From NCBI RefSeq assembly GCF_030811115.1, contig NZ_JAUSQK010000001.1, forward strand, positions 1,426,001 through 1,490,000: DNA of 64,000 bases, read 5' to 3'. The position numbers were made by a program, and so were the translations under genes. Positions 48,895 to 58,075 of this stretch are shown piece after piece. Positions within the stretch are counted from its first letter, which is position 1; each line of letters starts with the position of its first letter. Origin of the DNA: Olsenella profusa DSM 13989. GTDB lineage: Bacteria > Actinomycetota > Coriobacteriia > Coriobacteriales > Atopobiaceae. A model generated the notes under the pieces. The model worked only from the letters and a program-made list of their open reading frames with translations. It made no database searches and was not told the DNA's origin.

Positions 48895-49306
48895 CGGGAC
48901 ACCTCTCGCCCGTGGTTGGTCAGCCTCTCCATTCTTGCATAGGGAGGTTCGGCACGGGCCGGGGTGTACGTGACACCTACGGCCCGTAGGGCCGGACGCC
49001 TCGGCCGTTCGGGAGGTATCGGTCATCCTTGCCGGCCTTCCATCTCCCAGGTGACAGAATCGTTCCGCGTCAGATCGCAAAGCCCCTGGCCGCCCTGCAC
49101 AGCCGTCTCCTCGTCCCATCCGGGGTCCTGCTGGTACGTCGGATGGCCGAAGGCCTGCGTCTTCGCCTACCGGCCCTTGCCAATCTCCACCGTCCATCCA
49201 TGCGCAGACCATTGGGCTGACAGCAATGACTATCATGATAGGCAGATTTGTCATCCCGGCACGCATCGCAGGGACGCGCGCCATTTCCATGCGAGAGGAG
49301 TCACAC
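48895..49306. other. Gene-free divergent region with a structured hairpin
   Basis: 412 bases between rlmKL and the phosphohexomutase gene. At 48954-48987 ACGGGCC/GGCCCGT encloses GGTGT/ACACC, a two-level hairpin 60-93 bases upstream of the rlmKL start on the minus strand. The AGAGGAG ribosome site of the mutase is at 49294-49300. No coding remnant or known riboswitch was recognised. Confidence 0.4.
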
Positions 49307-51028
49307 ATGGATCAGCAGACGCAGGCGAGGGTTCAGCACTGGAAGGACAACGTCACCGAGCAGGACCTCAAGGAGGAACTCGAGAGCCTCCTGGCCGGTG
49401 AGGAGGAGAAGCTCAACGATGCCTTCTATCGTGAGCTCGCCTTTGGCACGGCGGGTCTGCGTGGCGTGCTGGGCGTTGGCACCAATCGCATGAACGTCCA
49501 TGTGGTGGCCCAGGCAACGCAGGGCCTGGCGGACTACCTCAATGCGCACTATGACAAGCCTACGCTGGCCCTGGCGCGCGACAGCCGCCTCAAAGGCGAG
49601 GACTTCCAGAAGGTGGCCGCTGGCGTGCTTGCCGCCAATGGCATCCACGTGTTCGTGTATCCCCGCATCGAGCCCGTCCCCACGCTGTCCTTCGCGGTGC
49701 GCTACCTGCACACCTCCGCAGGCATCGTGCTCACGGCCTCCCATAACCCCGCCCAGTACAATGGCTACAAGGTCTACAACGACAACGGTGGCCAGATCAC
49801 GGACGAGGCGGCGGCGGAGATCAGTGCCAACATCGAAAGGGTCGACCCGTTCAAGGACGTCAAGCGCATGGACTTCGACGAGGGCCTCTCCCAGGGCCTC
49901 ATCGAGTGGACGCCCGAGGAGGTGCTTGACTCCTTCATCGACAACGTCAAGAAGGTCTCCATCCCCGGCTTCAAGGCCGACCCCTCCTACTCCGTGGTCT
50001 ACACACCGCTCAATGGCACGGGCATGGAGTGCGTGAGCCGCATCCTCAAGGAGATCGGCGTTGAGAACGTCTCCGTGGTCAAGGAGCAGGCCGAGCCCGA
50101 TGGAAACTTCCCCACCTGCACGTATCCCAACCCCGAGTTCCGTGAGGCGCTGCAGCTTGCGCTCGACCTTGCCGAGAAGGTCAAGCCGAGCCTCGTGGTG
50201 GCCACCGATCCCGACGCCGACCGCATGGGCACCGCCATCCCGCACGAGGGGGAGTACAAGCTGCTCTCCGGCAACGAGATGGGCGTGCTGCTCATGAACT
50301 GGCTCGCCGAGATGGCCGCCCAGAACGGTGAGGACGTGCGCCGCAAGGTGGCTGTCACCACCATCGTGTCCTCCACCATGCCTGACGTGCTGGCCCGCGA
50401 CAAGGGCTTCGAGCTCAGGCGCGTGCTCACGGGCTTCAAGTACATCGGCGACCAGATCGACCAGCTCAAGGATGAAGGCGAGGAGGATCGCTACCTCATG
50501 GGCTTCGAGGAGTCCTATGGCTACCTCATCGGCACCCATGCGCGCGACAAGGACGCCATCGTCGCCGTGGAGATGTGCGTGGAGATGGCCGCCCACTATG
50601 CCGTCCAGGGCAAGGACCTCTACGAGGCCATGGAGGACCTGTACCAGCGGTACGGCTATTACCTCAACGGCACCGTCAGCTCCCAGTTCCCCGGTGCCGC
50701 GGGTGCCGAGCGCATGACGCAGATCATGGACGGACTGCGCACGAACCCGCCCACCGAGATTGCCGGCTACAAGGTGCTGGGCAGCACCGACTACGCCACG
50801 GGCCCCGAGATGCCACGCGTCTCCGGTCTGCAGAAGGAGGCCGCACAGGTGCTGCCGCCGGCAAACGTCATCGAGTTCCGCCTCGAGGACGACAACAAGG
50901 TCATCTTCCGCCCGTCCGGCACCGAGCCCAAGGTGAAGGCCTACCTCTTCTCCAAGGGTGCCACGCGTGCCGAGAGCGAGGCCGTGCGCGACAGGCTCCA
51001 AGCCGCATCGGAGCGGATCCTGTCGTAG
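49307..51028 (+). CDS. Phosphoglucomutase/phosphomannomutase family phospho-sugar mutase
   Basis: 573 residues from ATG 49307, AGAGGAG six bases upstream. Alpha-D-phosphohexomutase domains in order: phosphoserine loop TASHNPAQYNGYKVY (Ser about residue 146), metal loop ATDPDADRMG (about 301), sugar loop GFEESYGYL (about 398) and phosphate-binding loop RPSGTEPKVKAY (about 535). N-terminal FGTAGLRGVLG marks the PgcA/PGM2-like branch. It interconverts hexose-1-P and hexose-6-P for envelope and glycogen synthesis. A terminator follows. Confidence 0.93.
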   Translation: MDQQTQARVQHWKDNVTEQDLKEELESLLAGEEEKLNDAFYRELAFGTAGLRGVLGVGTNRMNVHVVAQATQGLADYLNAHYDKPTLALARDSRLKGEDFQKVAAGVLAANGIHVFVYPRIEPVPTLSFAVRYLHTSAGIVLTASHNPAQYNGYKVYNDNGGQITDEAAAEISANIERVDPFKDVKRMDFDEGLSQGLIEWTPEEVLDSFIDNVKKVSIPGFKADPSYSVVYTPLNGTGMECVSRILKEIGVENVSVVKEQAEPDGNFPTCTYPNPEFREALQLALDLAEKVKPSLVVATDPDADRMGTAIPHEGEYKLLSGNEMGVLLMNWLAEMAAQNGEDVRRKVAVTTIVSSTMPDVLARDKGFELRRVLTGFKYIGDQIDQLKDEGEEDRYLMGFEESYGYLIGTHARDKDAIVAVEMCVEMAAHYAVQGKDLYEAMEDLYQRYGYYLNGTVSSQFPGAAGAERMTQIMDGLRTNPPTEIAGYKVLGSTDYATGPEMPRVSGLQKEAAQVLPPANVIEFRLEDDNKVIFRPSGTEPKVKAYLFSKGATRAESEAVRDRLQAASERILS

Positions 51029-51090
51029 TCATAGGCACGTCTCACCTGTAGAATGATGTCGGAGCCGCATCAGAAGGTGCCGTCCTGCAT

Positions 51091-51127
51091 GAGGTGGAGT
51101 CAGGGATGGCTCCACCTCTCTTTGATT
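51091..51127 (+). terminator. Intrinsic terminator after the phosphohexomutase gene
   Basis: GAGGTGGAG (51091-51099) pairs with CTCCACCTC (51110-51118), followed by TCTTTGATT. Confidence 0.65.
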
Positions 51128-51183
51128 AGGCGCTGAATGGGCCAGGTTGCTGAGGCAAGTCAAACATAGGCATCTACCAATGG

Positions 51184-51423
51184 ACATGCCGGCGTCTGCT
51201 AAAACGGGAACACTCGAGGGCCTTCGAGACGGCGCGCGTCGAGCGCGGGTCTGCTCTCAGGAAGCGGCGCCCCGTCGATGTCGAGGCCGTCTTCGGTGGC
51301 ATCAGGCGCAGCTGGCGCCTCGCGAGGTTCTGCCTGAGAAGCCTGAGGGAGGGAGACCACGAGCTCAGGCTCGTGGCTGCGGGCCGTAACCTCAGGAAGC
51401 TCGCCCTGGCCCTCACTGCGTAG
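51184..51423 (+). pseudogene. C-terminal remnant of an IS1182/IS5-like transposase
   Basis: A frame ending at TAG 51421-51423 reads CRRLLKREHSRAFETARV, ALRKRRPVDVEAVFGGIRR, LARFCLRSLREGDHELRLVAAGRNLRKLAL. RxxDVExVFGxIK...RFxxRGxxxVxxExxLxAxAxNLRK is the C-terminal end of IS1182-type DDE transposases, including the catalytic Glu of DVE. Nothing of the first 400 residues is present and there is no start. The remaining 51029-51562 holds only the two terminators listed. Confidence 0.7.
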
Positions 51424-51503
51424 GAGGGCACTCCCCTCCTTTTCCAAGAAAGGACCCACTGGCTTGGGCTGGATGCCTCTACACCAATGGGTTCTTGTCT
51501 CAT

Positions 51504-51528
51504 GGGGCCTTTGATACGGCCCCTTTGT
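51504..51528. terminator. Short GC stem with T-run
   Basis: GGGGCC (51504-51509) and GGCCCC (51518-51523) followed by TTTGT on the + strand. It may terminate leftover IS transcription or, in the other direction, the C39-like gene. Confidence 0.4.
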
Positions 51529-51562
51529 AATCAACATTCCTGTTGACGGCCGGCCTGCAGGC

Positions 51563-52714
51563 TCAGTTGCTCAGCGCGTACAGGTCGCTTGCGCCGGCGG
51601 CGATGCTGCCGACGTCCCAGGGATGGCTGGACGCGGCGCTGCAGGCGGGGTCATACAGCGTCACGGAGCCATCGTCGTTCCGCTTCACGATGAGCGCCCA
51701 GTGTGCGGAAGAGGTGTCGAAGCCCTCCTTGAGCCTGACGATCGCCACGGTTCCCTTGGTGGCGAGCAGCGAGGTGATGCTGTCCGCGCTGGGGTCATAC
51801 TGCTTGATCTTGAATCCAAGCTGCCTTGCCTCGTAGGTGAAGAGGTCGGCCGTGGTGCCCTCGTCGCCCGTGGAGGTGTATCCCTTGTCGGTGGCATCGG
51901 CGGCAAAGGCCGCGGCGGTCTTGTCGGTCTTTCCGGTGAGGCCCATGTAGGCCATGGAGAGGGCGGTGGGGCCCGAGCCGGTCACGCCCAGGACGCTCCC
52001 GGCATACTCCACGTAGGCCCAGCGCGTGTCCCAGTCAAAGAGCATGGGATAGCTGCCCTTGGCGTTGTCCTGACCAAAGTCCGATGCCTTGCTCTCGGCC
52101 GTGGGATAGCCGGCAACGAAGTCCATGGCGTCCGGCTCGCTCAGGGCAAGCTCGGGGATGCGCTGGTCAGGATACTTGTCAAGGTTCTGGGCGATGGTTG
52201 CCAGCTTCTCGTTGCGGTCGAGCTGGGTGGAGAACCTCTGGGTGAGGTCCTGCGACGCGCTGGCCGACACGCGCGCGTCCCACTGGTTGCCCGTGCCCTG
52301 CTGCTCCTGATCGCTCTGCGTCCCCTGCTGGGAGGAGCCCCGCGTGCAGGCATAGGCGAACGCCGCGATGAGGATGAGTATGGCCATCACCACCCCCAGG
52401 GTGATCCTGTTGGTGGTGAGCCCAGGACGGAAACGGCCGCCGCGACCCTCGAAGTTGATGTAGCGGGGGTGGTTGCGCGCGTTGTGGATGGAATAGCCGG
52501 TATCCTTGCCCGTGAGGGTGCGGTAGTTGTGGTCGCTCCGATATCGGGTGTTCCCACGTTGGCCCTGGACGGGTCGTCCGCCTCGCCTGCTGTTGGCACC
52601 ACGCGATTGGGATCCCAGCTTTGTGCGGCGTGGGTCATCGATTCCCACGCGTGTGCTGGGAACATAGCCGTTGCCGGTGCCATGCGGCCGGTGTTCCCTC
52701 TCGTAGTATGCCAT
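51563..52714 (-). CDS. Membrane-anchored C39-like protein without catalytic cysteine
   Basis: 383 residues from ATG 52714 (AGGAG six bases upstream); earlier ATGs are in frame. Arg-rich cytoplasmic head of about 125 residues, one membrane span (ITLGVVMAILILIAAFAYAC), then an outside Gln/Ser-rich linker and a peptidase C39-like domain: MLFDWDTRWAYVEYAGS, GVTGSGPTALSMAYMGLTGK, SAHWALIVKRNDDGSVTLYDPA. Active members have GCGPT; here it is GSGPT, so the nucleophile is Ser. His and Asp positions remain. Probably an envelope protein binding or remodelling role rather than a cysteine protease. Confidence 0.75.
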   Translation of the reverse strand: MAYYEREHRPHGTGNGYVPSTRVGIDDPRRTKLGSQSRGANSRRGGRPVQGQRGNTRYRSDHNYRTLTGKDTGYSIHNARNHPRYINFEGRGGRFRPGLTTNRITLGVVMAILILIAAFAYACTRGSSQQGTQSDQEQQGTGNQWDARVSASASQDLTQRFSTQLDRNEKLATIAQNLDKYPDQRIPELALSEPDAMDFVAGYPTAESKASDFGQDNAKGSYPMLFDWDTRWAYVEYAGSVLGVTGSGPTALSMAYMGLTGKTDKTAAAFAADATDKGYTSTGDEGTTADLFTYEARQLGFKIKQYDPSADSITSLLATKGTVAIVRLKEGFDTSSAHWALIVKRNDDGSVTLYDPACSAASSHPWDVGSIAAGASDLYALSN

Positions 52715-52867
52715 GCTCATCTCCTGCAGCATCTCGCCTGTGCATCGACCATGATATGCCAAGCATGGGCCCGCATTTTGCGCATGGGGGTGTGCACCGG
52801 GTGAGCGTCCTAAACCTTAGGGTATTGTAACGAACCTGTGCATTTAAACATGAGAGGGCAACAACGC

Positions 52868-52896
52868 TTGACATCCTTTCCCCTTTTGCATAAGTT
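52868..52896 (+). promoter_or_regulatory. Predicted sigma-70 promoter of argR
   Basis: TTGACA (52868-52873), a 17-base spacer and TAAGTT (52891-52896), 67 bases before the argR start. The -35 is perfect; the -10 is weak. No clear ARG-box pair was found by eye. Confidence 0.55.
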
Positions 52897-52962
52897 CAAA
52901 GATATAGTCAGTTTGACGCATGTATGATTGTCCCGTGGCAGTTCTTTTGGAGGGCATCGCCT

Positions 52963-53400
52963 ATGGTGAAGCGCAGAAACGGCAGACAAGAGGCCATCAA
53001 GGAGATTGTGAGAGGCAAGTCCGTGCGTACCCAGCATGCGCTCGTGGACGAGCTTCAGCAGCTGGGTTACAACTGCACCCAGGCGACGGTCTCACGTGAC
53101 ATCGCAGACATGGGTCTGCGCAAGCTGAGCGAGGGCATCTATGTCCTCGCGGAGGATCTCCATCTGCAGCGTATGGTCTCCGAGTTCGTCACCTCCATCG
53201 ATCGCGCGGAGAACCTTGTCGTCGTGCGCACGCAGCCAGGCACCGCTCCGGGCGTTGCGGCTGCCGTGGATGCGGCATCCCTGTCTGAGGTCCTGGGTTC
53301 GGTTGCGGGGAATGACACGGTGCTGGTGGTGTGTCGGGACATCGATGCCGCCATGGTCGTTGTCGACCTCATCGACAAGCTGCATGCCTCGAGGAAGTAG
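52963..53400 (+). CDS. argR: Arginine repressor
   Basis: 145 residues from ATG 52963 (TTTGGAGGG nine bases upstream). N-terminal winged helix: RQEAIKEIVRGKSVRTQHALVDELQQLGY, CTQATVSRDIADMGL with the Ser-Arg pair that contacts DNA. C-terminal hexamerisation/arginine-binding domain: VVVRTQPGTAPGVAAAVDAA, VLGSVAGNDTVLVVCRD. It represses arginine synthesis and tunes catabolism with arginine as co-repressor. No arginine genes are adjacent, so it acts in trans. Followed by a strong terminator. Confidence 0.93.
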   Translation: MVKRRNGRQEAIKEIVRGKSVRTQHALVDELQQLGYNCTQATVSRDIADMGLRKLSEGIYVLAEDLHLQRMVSEFVTSIDRAENLVVVRTQPGTAPGVAAAVDAASLSEVLGSVAGNDTVLVVCRDIDAAMVVVDLIDKLHASRK

Positions 53401-53450
53401 GCAGTCTCAGGAAGGTGCTTCACGGCTCTGGTGGGCGAATCCGAGCAGGA

Positions 53451-53485
53451 GGGGGTTGGCCAAATGACCAACCCCCTTTGTTCTT
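53451..53485. terminator. Intrinsic terminator between argR and the penicillin-binding protein gene
   Basis: GGGGGTTGG (53451-53459) pairs with CCAACCCCC (53468-53476), then TTTGTTCTT. Lies between convergent genes. Confidence 0.75.
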
Positions 53486-53518
53486 GTGTGCCCTGTCCTG
53501 AGACAGAGCTGTGAGGTG

Positions 53519-55699
53519 CTAGTGGCCCGTTCCGCCTGTCCCTCCGCCAGAGCTGCCGGAGCTGCCGGAGCTGCCGGAACCTGAGTTGCCGCCATTGCTG
53601 CCACCCGAACCGCCGCCGGAGGTTCCTGTGCCCGTGGAATTGGTGTTTGTGGTGGTACCACCACCGCCATTGCCATTGGTGCCGTTTGGCGTGTTAGGTG
53701 TCGAGGTGGAGTTGGTGTCGGGTGTGTTCGTCGTGCGTCTGCCATTGGTCTTGGGAGTGCTCTTGACCGTCGTGCCCTTGAACTTCCATGATCCATTGGA
53801 CTTGTACTGGGGTTTCTCCGTTGTGGTGGGGAACTCCTGACGTGCCTGTCCTGCCAGGGCGGAGTTGATGAAGGAGACGAAGATGGGGACCGAGGTGTTG
53901 TAGGGGTGGCCGGCACTGCCACCCACGCGCACGCTGCCCTCCTCTGCGTAGCCGCACCACACGGCGACGGAGTACTGGGGGGTGATACCACAGAACCACA
54001 GGTCGCGGTAGTTTTCGGACGTGCCGGTCTTGCCGGCGACGGGGGTGTTGGCCTTGAGCGTGCTCGCGATGGCGTTCGCCGTGCCGTTGCCCTTGCAGAC
54101 GCCCTCCATGACCTCGCGTGCCGCCTGGGCGACAGGGGCGTCTATGACCTGGGTGGGCTCGTCTTGGTGCTCGTAGACGGTGTTGCCATTGCGATCCTCG
54201 ATCTTGGTGATCGCCACGGCGTCTCGATGCACGCCATTGGTGGCGACGGTCGCATAGGCCTCGGCCATCTGGAGGGGCGGGATGCCCACGGTGCCCAGCG
54301 TGATGGAGTCGTAGGCGGGCATGTCCTCGTCGATGCCCATGGACTTCGCGGTGCTCACGATGCTCTCGGCGCCGACCGCCTGGGCAACCTGGACGAAGCC
54401 CGTGTTGGACGAGACGGCGAACGCCTGCATGAGGGATATCGAGCCGTAGCTGGTGTTGCCGAAGTTCTGCACCTTCCACGTGGGCGATATCTGCATGGGC
54501 GACGAGCAGTTGATGGTGATGTTGGGGTTCATGCCCTGGGATATGGCATCGACCAGCGTGAAGGTCTTGAAGCTCGAGCCCGCCTGGCGCTTTGCCTGCG
54601 TCGCCATGTTGAACTGGCTCTCCGAGTAGCTCCTGCCACCCACCATGGCCTTTACGTAGCCCGTCGTGGGGTCGACGGCGACGAGCGCCGCCTGGAGCTT
54701 GGAGTTGCCGATGGCCTTGAGCCTGCTGGAGACGGCATTCTCCGCTGCCTTCTGGGCCGTGGGGTCGAGCGTGGTGTACACCTGCAGCCCGCCCTTCATG
54801 ACGGTGTCCTGGTCGAAGTCCTCCAGCAGGAGCTGCTTCACGTAGTCGGTGAAGTAGGGATAGGTGGTGTTGGTGTCGGAGAAGGAGCCCTCGTTGGTGA
54901 CGAGTGGCTCGCCCACGGCCTCGTCATGTTCCTCCTGGGTGATGTCGCCCTCGGAGAGCATCCAGTCCAGGACGAGGTTGCGGCGGGTGGCGGCAGCGCC
55001 GGGGTTGGAGAACGGGTCGTAGGCGGAGGGGGACTGCGGCAGGCCCGAGAGCGTCGCAGCCTCGGCCAGCGTGAGGTCGCTCGCATGCTTGTTGAAGTAG
55101 GTCATCGAGGCGGCCTCGATGCCATAGGCGCCGTGACCGTAGTAGATGGTGTTGAGGTACATGTTGAGGATCTGGTCCTTGGTGTACATCTTCTCCATCT
55201 GGATGGCGATGTAGGCCTCGCGCACCTTGCGCTTGAGGCTCTGCTCGAACTGCTCGTCGGAGAGGACGGTGTTCCTCACGAGCTGCTGGGTGATGGTTGA
55301 GGCGCCCTCGGAGCCACCGGCGAGCTGCACGAAGACGGCACGCACGATGCCCTGCGGGTCGACGCCGTTGTGCTGGTAGAAGCGCCTGTCCTCGATGTCC
55401 ACGGTGGCCTGGCGCACGTAGGGCGAGATGGCGTCGAGCTCCACGCTCCTGCGGTTCTGCAGGTAGTACTCCGCTATGACCGAGCCGTCGGATGCGTAGA
55501 CCGTCGTGGGCTCCGCCACCAGGTAGGCGTCTGCGGAGGAGTAGTCGGGCAGGTCCTGCAGCCAGCTTGAGACGAGAGCGCCCAGGGATGCACCCATGGC
55601 GATCATGAGGAGCGCCATGAAGCCGAGGATTCCCACCAGGCTGAAGCCAACGATATGCGTGCGTGAGCGCTTGCGTGCCCTTCGGGTGCGAATGCCCAT
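53519..55699 (-). CDS. Class A penicillin-binding protein (PBP1A-like)
   Basis: 726 residues. Basic start, one membrane span (LVGILGFMALLMIAMGASLG). Glycosyltransferase family 51 motifs: IEDRRFYQHNGVD, GASTITQQLVRNTVL, KVREAYIAIQMEK, LNMYLNTIYYG. Transpeptidase motifs: AGSSFKTF (SxxK, about residue 376), SSN in AVSSNTGFV, KTG in VAGKTGTSEN (about 556). The last 90 residues are a Gly/Ser/Thr/Asn-rich low-complexity tail, likely crossing the wall. Polymerises and cross-links peptidoglycan. GAGGAGG site upstream. Confidence 0.93.
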   Translation of the reverse strand: MGIRTRRARKRSRTHIVGFSLVGILGFMALLMIAMGASLGALVSSWLQDLPDYSSADAYLVAEPTTVYASDGSVIAEYYLQNRRSVELDAISPYVRQATVDIEDRRFYQHNGVDPQGIVRAVFVQLAGGSEGASTITQQLVRNTVLSDEQFEQSLKRKVREAYIAIQMEKMYTKDQILNMYLNTIYYGHGAYGIEAASMTYFNKHASDLTLAEAATLSGLPQSPSAYDPFSNPGAAATRRNLVLDWMLSEGDITQEEHDEAVGEPLVTNEGSFSDTNTTYPYFTDYVKQLLLEDFDQDTVMKGGLQVYTTLDPTAQKAAENAVSSRLKAIGNSKLQAALVAVDPTTGYVKAMVGGRSYSESQFNMATQAKRQAGSSFKTFTLVDAISQGMNPNITINCSSPMQISPTWKVQNFGNTSYGSISLMQAFAVSSNTGFVQVAQAVGAESIVSTAKSMGIDEDMPAYDSITLGTVGIPPLQMAEAYATVATNGVHRDAVAITKIEDRNGNTVYEHQDEPTQVIDAPVAQAAREVMEGVCKGNGTANAIASTLKANTPVAGKTGTSENYRDLWFCGITPQYSVAVWCGYAEEGSVRVGGSAGHPYNTSVPIFVSFINSALAGQARQEFPTTTEKPQYKSNGSWKFKGTTVKSTPKTNGRRTTNTPDTNSTSTPNTPNGTNGNGGGGTTTNTNSTGTGTSGGGSGGSNGGNSGSGSSGSSGSSGGGTGGTGH

Positions 55700-55732
55700 T
55701 GCGACCTCCTCGAGAACATACAGACACCTCTC

Positions 55733-55738
55733 ATTATA
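55733..55738 (-). promoter_or_regulatory. Consensus -10 box of the PBP gene
   Basis: Read on the minus strand, TATAAT lies 34 bases before the PBP start codon. The region 16-18 bases upstream (GCGGTTTTG) gives no strong -35, so the promoter is only partly supported. Confidence 0.45.
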
Positions 55739-55815
55739 GGGAAGGGCGCCAGCAAAACCGCGTTGGCTCCCGTTTTCCTTGAGCCGTCATGGGTGACGCC
55801 CGATCGCCGCCGGCC

Positions 55816-58011
55816 CTATCCCTGTCGGTCGATGCGGTACAGGCGCATGTTCCCTTCGGAGAGAGCCACCGTGAAGCCGGGCGTGTCGTCCGTGATGTCC
55901 TCGATGCCCCGCCACATGTCGTGGTCATTGAATCCAGCGAGGTAGGAACCCTGGGCGGCATCATGGTCGAGGATGAGGACGTAACGTGCGTCCGTCGTGG
56001 CAACCGCCTCCCGCACGGAGCGGTCGTCGGCCAGATGATCGAGCCGATAGCGGATGACCAGGCTCTCGTGCGACTGCTCGTACTTGTAGAAGCCGTCAAA
56101 GTAGCGATAGAGGCACCTGATGCCAAACTGGCCATAGACCTGTGCGCTGCCGTCGGTGGGGTCGTTGATGACCACGTCGGTTCCCACGATGGCGCGCACC
56201 TGCCTGAGGAAGTCGATCTCCTCGGGGTTGATGGTGCCGTCCGTGCGGTATTCGTGCGCGAGCACATCGTGATAGGTGCCCATGGGGGTCTCGATGGTCC
56301 CGTCGCGGGGGATGGTGGCCCGCGCATCGGAGGGGTGGTCGGCGTTCACGGGTGTGTTGAGGGACCTGTCGTAGGGCAGGCCGACGCCCGGCCAGAAGGT
56401 GAGGGCCACGAAGGCGACCGAAAGTGCGGCGCCGCAGGCGATGGGCGTGGCGGCGTGCGGCTCGCGTGCACCGCGCCTGCCGCCCCAACGCTCGGCCAAG
56501 CCAGCGATCCACACGCGGGTGCGGTCGAGCCCGATGGCGAGCAGCGCCACGGCGGGAATGGCCGCCATGGCAGATATGCGGGCGGGGTCGTTGTACCAGA
56601 AGCCCGTGAGCACCTCGCGCGCGGCGCCGTCCAGGTGCTGCGCCGCCAGGACGAGCACCACGGCCAGGCCATATGAGCCGCAGAGCCAGCGATCCGCTCG
56701 CTCGCGCAGCAGGCGGACGAAGCCTATGAGCACGAGTGCCCCCGCGGCGAGCTCGGGAGCCATCGGGTGGAAGGGATTGAGGTACGAGAGCGTCAGCACA
56801 CTGATGAGGGACTGCGGCATCGTCGCAAACGGCGCCCACTGGAACTCGGTGATGGGCCTGAGTGCGGACGAGGTGGCGAGTCCGTTCCAGACGAAGGCGG
56901 CAAGCGCCACGAAGGTGAGCACGATGAGGGGATTGGGCAGGTGCAGCCTGCCCACGCGCACGGTGCCGAGGGAGCGGATGTTGTGAATGATCCAAGGCAC
57001 CAGCAGCAGTCCGAGCGTGAAGAAGGTGTTGGGGTGCAGGAAGGTCATGCCCGGAACCATGAGGGCCAGGACGGTGGCACAGCGGGCCCAACGGCCGCCC
57101 GTGGCCGTACGATGCGCCACACGCGTGAAGAGCGCGAAGGCGGCAGGGAGCATGCACAGCCCGGCGAGGTTGGGATAGAGCGGACCGTAGGCGAGCAGCT
57201 GCCAGGGAAACGCCGTCACACCGATGGCGGCCAGTGCGCCAAACGCCCTGATGCCCCGGCGCTGGGGGAAGAGCGTTGTCAGGGCAAGGAGCGTCGAGAG
57301 GGGAAACGCCACGAAGGCAAAGCAGAGGTTGACCGCCAGAAAGCAGAGGGCCATATCGATGTCCGAGACGCCTGCCACGAGTGCCACCACGATGTTCCAG
57401 GCGGAGGGATAGAAGCCATGGGGCCCGGGCATGACGTTGAGTGCCTCGTCAACGGCGTAGACCGAGACCCCGCGCGGATCCATGACCTGGGCATCCATCA
57501 TGGCGCGCGTGGTGTTGAGATGGCTCACGACGTCCCAGGCCTGCATGGGGATGTCGATCTGCGGGAGGGCGGCGGCAAAGAGCACGAGGCCGGCCGCGAG
57601 GCCAACGGCCGCATAGAGGAGGACGAGCCGCCAGGGGACGCCCTCGGCGAGGTAGCCGGTCGCCTGTCCGCCTGTCCCGTGCGCCTTCCGCTCATGCCAG
57701 GTGCGCACGACGCAGCCTGCGACGAGGAGGAGCGTCGGGACCAGCAGCATGGTCAGGGGCGTGGCGGGGACACCCAGCAGGTGGTAGGCCAGCCCCAGCA
57801 TGCAGTAGAGCGTTGCCGAGAGGGGGGCGCCAACCAGGAGCGCCCCCTTGCTTGTGAGACCCATGGTGCGCCCCAACATAAGGCCAGGGGCGAACAGGAC
57901 GGCTGCGGCGACGGCAAGCGCCATGTACAGTGAGAGCCACATGCTAAGGGACGCCTCTCTCGCGATGGAACGTGCGACGCGTGCGGACCAGTGCCTATGC
58001 ATCACCCCCAT
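55816..58011 (-). CDS. DUF6541-like polytopic membrane protein
   Basis: 731 residues from ATG 58011 (or 58002); the short upstream Pro-rich extension is unlikely to be real. About fourteen membrane spans, followed by a 220-residue extracytoplasmic C-terminal domain (INPEEIDFLRQVRAIVGTDVVINDPTDGSAQVYG, RYFDGFYKYEQ). Conserved-looking acidic/His loops such as DIPMQAWDVVSHLNTTRAMM and HGFYPSAWNIVVAL after the third to fourth spans resemble GT-C-type glycosyltransferases, so a polyprenyl-sugar-dependent glycosylation role is possible but unproven. Stands alone, downstream of the 2-hydroxyacyl-CoA dehydratase-like module. Confidence 0.7.
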   Translation of the reverse strand: MGVMHRHWSARVARSIAREASLSMWLSLYMALAVAAAVLFAPGLMLGRTMGLTSKGALLVGAPLSATLYCMLGLAYHLLGVPATPLTMLLVPTLLLVAGCVVRTWHERKAHGTGGQATGYLAEGVPWRLVLLYAAVGLAAGLVLFAAALPQIDIPMQAWDVVSHLNTTRAMMDAQVMDPRGVSVYAVDEALNVMPGPHGFYPSAWNIVVALVAGVSDIDMALCFLAVNLCFAFVAFPLSTLLALTTLFPQRRGIRAFGALAAIGVTAFPWQLLAYGPLYPNLAGLCMLPAAFALFTRVAHRTATGGRWARCATVLALMVPGMTFLHPNTFFTLGLLLVPWIIHNIRSLGTVRVGRLHLPNPLIVLTFVALAAFVWNGLATSSALRPITEFQWAPFATMPQSLISVLTLSYLNPFHPMAPELAAGALVLIGFVRLLRERADRWLCGSYGLAVVLVLAAQHLDGAAREVLTGFWYNDPARISAMAAIPAVALLAIGLDRTRVWIAGLAERWGGRRGAREPHAATPIACGAALSVAFVALTFWPGVGLPYDRSLNTPVNADHPSDARATIPRDGTIETPMGTYHDVLAHEYRTDGTINPEEIDFLRQVRAIVGTDVVINDPTDGSAQVYGQFGIRCLYRYFDGFYKYEQSHESLVIRYRLDHLADDRSVREAVATTDARYVLILDHDAAQGSYLAGFNDHDMWRGIEDITDDTPGFTVALSEGNMRLYRIDRQG

Positions 58012-58075
58012 TGTATGGCTAGATGGTGCTGGCGGCGGGGCTCTAGGGTGGGGCACCGCCGCCTGTCCGCAGTGT

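Noticed and set aside
56767-57933. 388-codon + strand frame
   Set aside because: Antisense of the DUF6541-like membrane protein gene; Glu/Gly/His/Arg-rich and unlike protein.
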